A stretch of DNA of 64,000 bases from Flammeovirga yaeyamensis (GTDB lineage Bacteria > Bacteroidota > Bacteroidia > Cytophagales > Flammeovirgaceae), in assembly GCF_018736045.1 (NCBI RefSeq), contig NZ_CP076132.1, positions 4,325,501 to 4,389,500 of the forward strand, in the 5' to 3' direction. Shown piece by piece: positions 41,853-49,023 of this stretch (its first letter is position 1; each line of letters starts with the position of its first letter). The translations under genes were made by a program, and so were the position numbers. The notes beneath the pieces are model-generated. The model was not told the origin of the DNA and did not search any database. It saw only the letters and a list, made by a program, of their open reading frames with translations.

Positions 41853-44057
41853 TTACTTTTTGTTTAAATTGATTTTTAGAGAGACGAAATACGTCCTCCC
41901 CCATGCGATCAAAGAAGATGATCCTCCTGAATGTGCACCTCCACTAGCAGTGTTATTTACATTGGTGACATCCAAAATATTTTTCACCCCGGCAGAAACC
42001 GAGTACCTTTTATTCTTAAAGTTTTTGGTAGTAGAGAAGTTCAGCATACTGTAGGCATCTGTATACCCTTCGTTCACCACTGAGTTGTTGTCTTCGTCTG
42101 TTCCCAATAACAACTGCGTACGTTTTCCTGTGTATTTGTAATCCAGCCTAGTCGATAAATCAATCGATGGCCAGAAGTAAGAAAGTGAGGAAACAAAATC
42201 GGTAGAATATCTAAAATCGAAGTTGCCGTTGTTTTCCAAATCATAACTGATTCCCGTTAACGTCACCCCTCCATCTACTTTTAATTGATTATTAAAATTA
42301 TAGGATACTTTAAATGTACCTCCTTGTGTTTTCTTCTGTGAGATGTTCATGTACACAAAAGAATTGCCTTCTCCTTGCGCCATATCAATCACATCAAATA
42401 GATGGTTGTAAAACCCTGTTGCTTCAAATCTCAAAACAGACTTTGATGATAGATCAAGATCTTTATTCAGGTTGGCAGTTGCACTGTAAGATGTTTCTGG
42501 AATCAAATCAGGATTACCGTAGATTTCATGGTTGGCATCCACAAAATGCATGTACATTTCTTTTAATGATGGAGCTCTAAAACCTTTTGCGAAAGAAAGC
42601 CGGCCTGTCCATCGAGCTTCATTTTGATACTTCACGTGGGCAGAATAAATCAAAGGAGCATCAAATTGATTGTGATGAATAAATCTTGCTCCAGGTTGTA
42701 GTGACCAATTTTCATTCAACTCAATATTTAATTGCGTCCATAAAGAGTTTTCTGTCAAACGCTCATCCCCTTTCATTTTAGACCCTTGCCCCGTTTCGTC
42801 GGTGAGTTCGTAACCTGCATCAAACTTAAACCAATCGTTTAATCGCTTTTCGTAAGACATTCGGGCATTCCAAGTTTGGAAAGCATCGTACGTATCATCA
42901 CCTTGTTGTTCTTTTGTACCTTCATCTAACTTTAGGAAATACGTTTGGCCCGTACGATCGTAAGTATTGTAAGAGATCATCCCTTGGAAAGCATCTCCGT
43001 TCGAAAAGTTCTTGTTAAACTGTCCATACACTGTTCCTCGATCTGTTGTATAATAGTTATCGAATGCTCGAATCGGATTGGCATTATTGGTATAATTTCC
43101 TACAATCTGAAGGTCTTCTCTACTGAAGCGGCCACCTACTTTTGTGTTCCATCCTTTCCATTTATATCCATAATAGACATCTGCATTGTACTGGTCTTTT
43201 GGATTGAAAGACATTGCTCTTGTCGACTCATCAGGATTAAAACCATTGAACAATCTAGTGCCTGCATTCACTCCCCATTTATGTTGATTTTTTGCTCCAG
43301 AAACATTGGCATCCACACTAAATAACCCTACCGATTCGTAGTAAGTTTTAGCCGATGCATTCAGCGTCTTGTACTTATTTTCTTTCGTGATGATGTTGAT
43401 TGTTCCAGCCAAAGCATTGGATCCATAGATCACAGACATGGGCCCTTCGATCACTTCAATATGATCTACAGAAGATACATCTAACTGACCTAAATCGATG
43501 TCACCACCTTGTCGCCCTACCACGGGCATTCCATCAATCAGTATTTTTACATGCTGACCTTCCAACCCTTGCATAATGATTTTCGATCCTAACACACCGT
43601 CTTGAGCAAGGTTGATATTCGGTTGAAATCTTAATGCATCCTGCACTGTTTGGGCGCCAATTTTTTCTAACTGTTTGCCATCAATTACTTGAATTCTATA
43701 GATTGACTCGTCCACTGTTTGAGGTTGTACCGAAGCGGTTTTCACCACCTGATCCAACATCAGTAAATCCAACTTCATCTTAACAGTGGTATTCTGAGAG
43801 GATGGACTTAATTCTACTTCTGCAGTTTTAAATCCCATATAAGATACCGTACAGAACGTTTTTTCTGATAATGACACATTCGTCTGACCATCCACGTTGG
43901 TGACAAAATACGATTTAGCACCAGACTCTGTCAACAAACAAACATTGGCTCCAGGCAATGGTAATCGATCATCATCAACTACAGTAATTTCAATATTCTG
44001 TTGTGCCCATAGGCTATATGGGAAGATGAAAAATAGTATGTAAATTAATTTTCTCAT
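41853..44057 (-). CDS. hmuR: TonB-dependent haem receptor, HmuR-like
   Basis: 734 residues. Signal peptide about 1-18; carboxypeptidase-regulatory-like domain about 20-105; plug about 120-235 (LRFQPNINLAQDGVLGSKIIMQGLEGQHVKILIDGMP). The barrel carries the haem receptor box: FRAP at 493-496, His510, and NPDL at 515-518, spaced as H-x4-NPDL. That box with its His is the diagnostic haem-receptor feature. It transports haem across the outer membrane with TonB energy. Operon order is chelatase, NosR-like protein, this receptor, HmuY-like lipoprotein; gap of 9 bases to the upstream gene and 37 to the next. An extra N-terminal domain compared with P. gingivalis HmuR is common in environmental Bacteroidota. 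Confidence 0.9.
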   Translation of the reverse strand: MRKLIYILFFIFPYSLWAQQNIEITVVDDDRLPLPGANVCLLTESGAKSYFVTNVDGQTNVSLSEKTFCTVSYMGFKTAEVELSPSSQNTTVKMKLDLLMLDQVVKTASVQPQTVDESIYRIQVIDGKQLEKIGAQTVQDALRFQPNINLAQDGVLGSKIIMQGLEGQHVKILIDGMPVVGRQGGDIDLGQLDVSSVDHIEVIEGPMSVIYGSNALAGTINIITKENKYKTLNASAKTYYESVGLFSVDANVSGAKNQHKWGVNAGTRLFNGFNPDESTRAMSFNPKDQYNADVYYGYKWKGWNTKVGGRFSREDLQIVGNYTNNANPIRAFDNYYTTDRGTVYGQFNKNFSNGDAFQGMISYNTYDRTGQTYFLKLDEGTKEQQGDDTYDAFQTWNARMSYEKRLNDWFKFDAGYELTDETGQGSKMKGDERLTENSLWTQLNIELNENWSLQPGARFIHHNQFDAPLIYSAHVKYQNEARWTGRLSFAKGFRAPSLKEMYMHFVDANHEIYGNPDLIPETSYSATANLNKDLDLSSKSVLRFEATGFYNHLFDVIDMAQGEGNSFVYMNISQKKTQGGTFKVSYNFNNQLKVDGGVTLTGISYDLENNGNFDFRYSTDFVSSLSYFWPSIDLSTRLDYKYTGKRTQLLLGTDEDNNSVVNEGYTDAYSMLNFSTTKNFKNKRYSVSAGVKNILDVTNVNNTASGGAHSGGSSSLIAWGRTYFVSLKINLNKK

Positions 44058-44066
44058 TGATAGGTT

Positions 44067-45494
44067 TTAAGCACGAACTACTTTCGGCTTTTGATTTATT
44101 TTTTTCGTTTTTGTATTCTTTAGTTTGCCCTCTGATGCCATTTTTAAACTATCCAAAACACAACCTGTCGGACAGGCCATACGGCACCATAACATTGGAA
44201 ATCGCATTGAGATGACGACAAAAGCAATCGAGATGTACAGCCAATAGGAAGAGAGCTCCATGCTGAATAAATCGGGAAACAATTCAAAATTTCCGAATTG
44301 CTTATAACCACATACGAATCCTCCAAACAATATAACAGTAATTGCATATCTGATGTACTCTGCTTGCTTGTTTGTGATAATCAATTTCTTTGATTTAAAG
44401 GGAGAATATTTTAAAGTAAGCATTTGGGCTGCTCCAAAAGGACACACATAAGAACAGTAAGCGTTCTTTCCCCAAATTGCCGAGAATAATGTTAGTAAGG
44501 CATATAATGCTAAGAACAAAGAAAGTTCGGTTCCCATAAACGGCATCAAGAAAGTGATGTAGGTGAAAGAACTATTCATCCCAAAACCGATATAGGCCAT
44601 TGTAAATAGTGAGACAAACAATCTGTTCTTCTTTGTCTTTTTGATCTGTGGAATCATAGCGTAACCAAAGATGCAAGCAATCACCACTAGGTTAAAAATC
44701 CACCAATACGTCAGCTCAGCTTTAACGCTAAAAGCTTCAATATTTTTGTCATAATAAGTCGCTAAAATCTGAGGGGCAGTGGTATGAAATGCTTCTGTTA
44801 CCCCCTCAGCCATTGCTCTAGTCGTAATAGTAGCACCAGAAATAGCGTCGATAGTTTGTTCTGTTTCCTCTAAAGAAAGTCCTTGATATTGGTCCAGATA
44901 GCCACTTCTTAATATCTTTCTCAAATAACTTTCTGTTTCTTTAGAAGTGATGTAAGAAACTTCTCTAAGACTTCCTCCAAGAGAAGTTTCCATTCCCATA
45001 TAAATCGGTCCGGAGAAACCTTGTACGGTGTTATGCATCATGTTTTCGAAATACAAAGACGATAATCGACCGCTTTGATAAATCTCCGCATAACATAGTT
45101 CCTCCTGCATTTTGATCACGATTTCCGCATCTTCATACGATGCTTTTAATCGCTTCGACATGGCTTCAGCCCATTCTTTATTATGAAGAGATTCGCCCAT
45201 GTTATCAGAAAAAGAGATCATTCCAGATGCTTTCACTACTTTTTTAGGTATAGCTCTCACTAAGCCATACTCCCCCAACACATAGCTTTTTCCCTCCGAA
45301 ATTAAACCTGCTTCCTTAGTAGTTGACTTCACAAAATCAGTCACCAATTTAGGAGCAAAAAATTCATTTTCGATAGTAGAAATATTCTGATGTAGATCGT
45401 TTCTTTCCAACGGTCCTTCTATAGCAAAATATAGGAACGCTGATAGAATCACTAAAGTGATGGAAGTTTTACGGTAGTCTATTTTTAATTTCAT
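44067..45494 (-). CDS. NosR/RnfG-like membrane electron-transfer protein with covalent-FMN domain and [4Fe-4S]-type CxxxCP motifs
   Basis: 475 residues. One N-terminal membrane helix (about 10-26) leads to an FMN-binding domain in the periplasm (about 60-240) with the flavinylation motif D216-A-I-S-G-A-T222, where ApbE would attach FMN to Thr222. Five or six membrane helices follow (about 263-430), with NosR-type cysteine motifs C347-SYV-C351-P and C437-RMA-C441-P plus C445. This layout carries electrons from the quinone pool or cytoplasm to the periplasm. It lies between the exported chelatase and the haem receptor genes, so the likely job is to reduce haem iron or a reductase/chelatase in the periplasm. 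Not NosR itself: no nitrous oxide reductase genes are nearby. Confidence 0.85.
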   Translation of the reverse strand: MKLKIDYRKTSITLVILSAFLYFAIEGPLERNDLHQNISTIENEFFAPKLVTDFVKSTTKEAGLISEGKSYVLGEYGLVRAIPKKVVKASGMISFSDNMGESLHNKEWAEAMSKRLKASYEDAEIVIKMQEELCYAEIYQSGRLSSLYFENMMHNTVQGFSGPIYMGMETSLGGSLREVSYITSKETESYLRKILRSGYLDQYQGLSLEETEQTIDAISGATITTRAMAEGVTEAFHTTAPQILATYYDKNIEAFSVKAELTYWWIFNLVVIACIFGYAMIPQIKKTKKNRLFVSLFTMAYIGFGMNSSFTYITFLMPFMGTELSLFLALYALLTLFSAIWGKNAYCSYVCPFGAAQMLTLKYSPFKSKKLIITNKQAEYIRYAITVILFGGFVCGYKQFGNFELFPDLFSMELSSYWLYISIAFVVISMRFPMLWCRMACPTGCVLDSLKMASEGKLKNTKTKKINQKPKVVRA

Positions 45495-45524
45495 TCTGAA
45501 ATGATGTCGTGATCAATATACTTT

Positions 45525-45578
45525 AAACAAGGAGGGTAAAGACGCCGTAAAACAACGCCAATACTGTAAACCTTGTTT
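45525..45578 (-). repeat. Inverted repeat in the chelatase-NosR gap
   Basis: AAACAAGG (45525-45532) and CCTTGTTT (45571-45578) are perfect complements 38 bases apart, in the 89-base gap between the two genes of the haem operon. It ends a few bases from the chelatase stop codon. It might partly terminate or stabilise the mRNA. Confidence 0.4.
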
Positions 45579-45583
45579 CGAAA

Positions 45584-46531
45584 TTATTTTGTAGCGACTT
45601 CCTTATCTCCTCTAAGGTCAGCCATTGTTTCTTCTACAATTTTAACCACCCATTTATTGATATTGGCATCTGGAAGAATAGCATCTTGCTTGTACACCAC
45701 TCTCTTTTGATCTTCTACCATATCGACACCATTTTGGATAATTTCTCCTTGGAAATGCTCGTCGTTGGCTACCAATACTGGGATCACAATTGCTCTTTCT
45801 TCTAACTCAAGAATCTGATCAATCGCCTTTTTCGTTGGTTCTGATGAGTATCTTACCAAGTGACCACACCATCCATATGAGATAGAACCAATACCTGTTT
45901 GTGCTTTAAGGTAACGACCAATATCTTCTACCATTTTTTCCCATTGTTGGTTGAATTCAGCATCTCCGTAAGCAATTAGTGCCACACCTTCGTCGCCCGA
46001 TCCATTTGATAATGCTTTTGCTCTACGTGTAATATTTTTCTTTAATACTGTTGGATAATCCAATAATGGAGTCACTGTAACTCTAGCTTTAGAGGCGTAA
46101 GTTTCAATTCCTTCTTCTTTTAAAGATTCTTTTACTTTAGGATCATTTGTTAGTCCTACAATGTTTGGAATATCATTGCTTGTATGAGAAGAAATAGTTA
46201 AAAAGATAGGTACCACAATCACTCTATCGTAGTTTTCCTCATCAAATTTCTTCATCTGCGTCGCAATAGAAGGTTCTGTGTACTCCATAAAAGCCGTTCT
46301 TACATCTGTAATCTCACCGCTTTTCATGATATCACTTCTAACATCCATTTCGATGTCAGTTAACATCGTTCTCCATTGTTTTGAGTGAGAACCATGGTTC
46401 ACTAGTAAAACTCCGATTTTTTCTCCAGCAACGTTTTCTGCTGTTTCAGTGTTTTTCTTTTTATTTTCTGAGCATGAAAAAAATGCTAGCGAAAGGATAA
46501 GTGAAAGTATTAGTGTGTTGAAAAGTTTCAT
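45584..46531 (-). CDS. Exported CbiX/CbiK-like chelatase lipoprotein, putative haem dechelatase
   Basis: The ATG at 46531 gives a clean lipoprotein signal (MKLFNTLILSLILSLAFFSC, Cys20); the longer frame adds 16 residues and would start upstream of the likely transcript start. 315 residues. The first half is a CbiX domain: His46 in VNHGSHS, the acidic FMEYTEPSI (Glu83, Glu86), and His116 in IFLTISSHTSNDIP, the usual metal site of class II chelatases. The second half repeats the fold in weakened form (LIAYGDAEF, PVLVANDEHFQGEI). Cobalamin or sirohaem enzymes of this family are cytoplasmic; a lipidated one heading a haem-receptor operon suggests it removes iron from haem. Known HmuS proteins doing this are CobN-like, much larger. 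Confidence 0.82.
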   Translation of the reverse strand: MKLFNTLILSLILSLAFFSCSENKKKNTETAENVAGEKIGVLLVNHGSHSKQWRTMLTDIEMDVRSDIMKSGEITDVRTAFMEYTEPSIATQMKKFDEENYDRVIVVPIFLTISSHTSNDIPNIVGLTNDPKVKESLKEEGIETYASKARVTVTPLLDYPTVLKKNITRRAKALSNGSGDEGVALIAYGDAEFNQQWEKMVEDIGRYLKAQTGIGSISYGWCGHLVRYSSEPTKKAIDQILELEERAIVIPVLVANDEHFQGEIIQNGVDMVEDQKRVVYKQDAILPDANINKWVVKIVEETMADLRGDKEVATK

Positions 46532-46563
46532 CTTCTTATTTGTAATTAATCTAAATAACATCA

Positions 46564-46571
46564 CAAATGTA
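46564..46571 (-). promoter_or_regulatory. -7 promoter element of the haem operon
   Basis: The minus strand reads CCTCTACATTTG, with TACATTTG matching TAnnTTTG, 32 bases upstream of the ATG at 46531. The identical 12-base context precedes the GH130 gene. It supports the shorter chelatase start. Confidence 0.5.
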
Positions 46572-46702
46572 GAGGACAAGAAGGTCTTATGTTTATCGAA
46601 AAGAGAAATGATTTTTACGAAAGCGGAAACTTTAATTTTCTGATTTCATAATTTAACCCCTCGTTTTTCATCAAATAGTGCAATTTTATCACTTTAATGG
46701 CC

Positions 46703-46719
46703 TATTTATTATATAAATA
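46703..46719. promoter_or_regulatory. Perfect dyad in the chelatase/AraC divergent region
   Basis: TATTTAT-TAT-ATAAATA, 7-bp arms around 3 bases, roughly midway between the two divergent -7 elements (46571 and 46765). It is a candidate operator for the AraC regulator or an iron regulator. The AT-richness of the region makes chance occurrence possible. Confidence 0.3.
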
Positions 46720-46764
46720 AGCATAGATATAAATTTTACTATTTTTATTCAATCTAAATAAACA

Positions 46765-46772
46765 TAAATTTG
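46765..46772 (+). promoter_or_regulatory. -7 promoter element of the AraC/PchR-like gene
   Basis: TAAATTTG matches TAnnTTTG, with TTTT at 46742-46745 at the right distance for a -33 element (consensus TTTG). The ATG is 40 bases further on. Confidence 0.5.
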
Positions 46773-46812
46773 TACTTTGAAAACATCATTTCAACTGCAC
46801 ATTTAAATAGAT

Positions 46813-47742
46813 ATGGTAGAAAGTGGAACTTCTATCCTCTTTGAAGATTTTCTAGAAAAGTACTCTCTAATTGATTGCGACAAAGAAGAGTTTGGATTAA
46901 AAATATTAAAAGCTACAAGCAAAAGTTCAAATAGAAATGGGAACTATTTAAGAATATCTTTTGCACATTTGGTGGTACATCATTTCACATGGGAATTACA
47001 AGAACCTATGGTGATCGATTTGTCATGTGCAGAAAATGGAATATTTTTCCATACGGGAAACGGACATATAATTCTAAATAAAGAAAAGTTGAGTAGTCAG
47101 ATGGCACAACTATTTACTAAATCAGACCTTGAAATCACTTTACTACCCAATCAAAATCAGTTTACTTTTATAGAATTCCAGCAAGATTATTTCGATCAGC
47201 GTTTACTTCATCCTTCCCTAAAACAAATGGTGTTGGATTTGTTCGATCAGAAATCAACTCCATTTAAGATCAAAAAGAATATTTCTCTATTGTTGGATGA
47301 TATTACTACCAATCAAAAAAGAGGATTATGTCAGTTGATGTATCTAAACGGTAAAATCTTTGAAATTCTATCTGAAATATCCGATCAGTTTACCCATTAT
47401 GAAAGTGATGCTCAACAACAGTTTGAACCTCAAATGGCAAAAGTCAAACAGCTAATTGATGAGAACCTTCATATTCAATATTCGATAAACGATTTGGCGA
47501 AATCTGTGGGAATAAACACTTCTTATTTAAAGAAGTATTTCAAAGAAATTTACGAAGAAACCATTTTCGAGTACTCCACTCGTAAGCGTATGGAATATGC
47601 TAAAAACTTACTTTCAACGACCAATTTGAGTATTTCTATTATCTCTGAAAAAGTAGGGTATCAGCATTCAGCACATTTTTCTTATGCCTTTAAGAAGAAT
47701 ATGGATATGACGCCGAATCAGTTTAGGAAAAAAATGATTTAA
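46813..47742 (+). CDS. AraC-family regulator, PchR-like, likely iron/siderophore responsive
   Basis: 309 residues. The N-terminal domain (about 1-190) resembles PchR-type sensors, with no metal motif visible. The C-terminal 100 residues have two HTH motifs: INDLAKSVGINTSYLKKYFKEIYEETIFEY and ISIISEKVGYQHSAHFSYAFKKNMDMTPNQFRK. PchR-type regulators sense ferric siderophore or haem and switch on the matching uptake genes. The gene lies exactly between the haem operon (divergent, left) and the siderophore operon (right), so it could control either. It is monocistronic; the region after it carries a dispersed repeat and the terminator of the facing siderophore operon. Confidence 0.85.
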   Translation: MVESGTSILFEDFLEKYSLIDCDKEEFGLKILKATSKSSNRNGNYLRISFAHLVVHHFTWELQEPMVIDLSCAENGIFFHTGNGHIILNKEKLSSQMAQLFTKSDLEITLLPNQNQFTFIEFQQDYFDQRLLHPSLKQMVLDLFDQKSTPFKIKKNISLLLDDITTNQKRGLCQLMYLNGKIFEILSEISDQFTHYESDAQQQFEPQMAKVKQLIDENLHIQYSINDLAKSVGINTSYLKKYFKEIYEETIFEYSTRKRMEYAKNLLSTTNLSISIISEKVGYQHSAHFSYAFKKNMDMTPNQFRKKMI

Positions 47743-47769
47743 AGGAGGAGATTAGGATGGAAAAAGAGT

Positions 47770-47830
47770 ATCAAAAACCCAAGAAATTAATCCTGAGGAT
47801 GCTTTTTTGAGGTAAGAGGTAAGAGGTAAA
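47770..47830. repeat. Dispersed repeat, copy 2 (partner at 3131-3195)
   Basis: AAAAACCC, imperfect hairpin (AAGAAATTAATCCTGAGG), TTTTTT, then three units of GAGGTAA. The same order of parts is at 3131-3195. It follows the AraC stop codon by 27 bases. Confidence 0.6.
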
Positions 47831-47839
47831 TTATTAAAA

Positions 47840-47859
47840 CGAGGGATAAAAATCCCTCG
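47840..47859 (-). terminator. Terminator of the siderophore biosynthesis operon
   Basis: CGAGGGAT / ATCCCTCG, loop AAAA, followed on the minus strand by TTTTAAT. It lies 45 bases past the stop codon of the last gene (47905). Related hairpins of the type CGAGGGGTTT/AAACCCCTCG end plus-strand units at 59520-59645. Confidence 0.75.
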
Positions 47860-47904
47860 AGTTGAAACTTCAAGCCTTTTTATTAACTCTATTCTTGATA
47901 GCTT

Positions 47905-49017
47905 TTATTGTAAATTTTGATTCAAAGAAGAATACTCATCAGCCGAATTATCTGATGTGAAAACGAAGTCTTTAATTTTGAATACTATTTTATTGAAGAG
48001 ATAGAGTAATAAAAATGTTGTCGGTATGTAAGCGATGATGAGCAGTAAAATTGTAAGCTGTGTGAGTTGTGCGAAACCGAAAAACATCATTCCCCAGTCG
48101 ATTAAAATCCATTGTAGAACGTAGAACTTGGTTACATTTTTACTGGCGTAATTGATTAAGTCCAGGAACTTTCCTTTGGGGAGAAATTGAGCGATTATTT
48201 GTCCCATATACAAGACGATTAAATTAAATCCCACCAACATCAAAGTGCCACCAGCGCCTATGTGGTAATAATCTCCGAAGTGGTAATCATAATCGATAAA
48301 ACAGAGTAACCCTCCCAACGATAATAGAGATAAAGCATACTTTAATAGTTGCTTCTGAAACTCTGCTACATTGTTTTTTTCTTTGAATATCATCCCGACA
48401 AATCGTCCCATTAAGATGAAGGCCATCCAAGGAAACATTGGGAAATAAACATTGTACTGATCACCCCACAGAATGTCTAGGAAATAATCAACTATTGGTA
48501 ATCCTATTCGGTAACCGCTTACTTCTTTTGATAACACAATAATGATTAAAGAAGCGATGAGAACATTCCACTTGCTTTTAAAAGGCTTATAGAATAAAGC
48601 CATAAATAATAACGAAAAGCCTGCGAGTTGAAGAATATCTCCCAATAAGAAAAAGTGAATGAGGTTTTCGGTAAATAAGCTACTATCCAATTGATTTGCT
48701 TTGATCAAATTCTCTGGAAAAAAACCTAATAAGAGTGGAATATCAAATTTCATGAAGTTAAGAAAATAGCCAATACCCAACACTTTAAATGCTCTTATGG
48801 TTAAATCTTGAGGAGATTGTCGTTTCGAAAAGACAAAAGAAACTCCCATCACTACCAAGAAAACTGGCGTTCCTTTTTCCAATAGCTGTACAAATTGACC
48901 TAATTCGCTATGCCTCCAAGTTTCCCCAGTGGCATACATCATCATACAATGTAGAGGAATGAGCATAAGCACACTCATTCCCCTTACAAAATCTAAAGAT
49001 TGTAATCTTGTTTTCAT
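47905..49017 (-). CDS. DUF1624/HGSNAT-like membrane acyltransferase in the siderophore operon
   Basis: 370 residues, about ten membrane helices. The start TRLQSLDFVRGMSVLMLIPLHCMMM and the following GTPVFLVVMGVSFVF are the signature of the DUF1624/heparan-alpha-glucosaminide acetyltransferase group. A later PMFPWMAFILMGRFVGMIF also fits. These proteins move an acyl group from CoA to an acceptor across the membrane. As last gene of a tightly packed siderophore operon (6 bases after the NIS synthetase) it might acylate the siderophore or be involved in its export. Such a gene is not part of the standard desferrioxamine or bisucaberin set, so the role is open. Confidence 0.8.
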   Translation of the reverse strand: MKTRLQSLDFVRGMSVLMLIPLHCMMMYATGETWRHSELGQFVQLLEKGTPVFLVVMGVSFVFSKRQSPQDLTIRAFKVLGIGYFLNFMKFDIPLLLGFFPENLIKANQLDSSLFTENLIHFFLLGDILQLAGFSLLFMALFYKPFKSKWNVLIASLIIIVLSKEVSGYRIGLPIVDYFLDILWGDQYNVYFPMFPWMAFILMGRFVGMIFKEKNNVAEFQKQLLKYALSLLSLGGLLCFIDYDYHFGDYYHIGAGGTLMLVGFNLIVLYMGQIIAQFLPKGKFLDLINYASKNVTKFYVLQWILIDWGMMFFGFAQLTQLTILLLIIAYIPTTFLLLYLFNKIVFKIKDFVFTSDNSADEYSSLNQNLQ

Positions 49018-49023
49018 CTAATT

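Noticed and set aside
42945-43325. Plus-strand ORF of 126 codons inside the haem receptor gene
   Set aside because: Fully antisense to the conserved barrel of the TonB receptor; composition is that of a shadow frame.
44067-46531. Cobalamin or sirohaem biosynthesis locus
   Set aside because: The chelatase is lipidated and followed by haem receptor genes; no other cobalamin or sirohaem gene is present.
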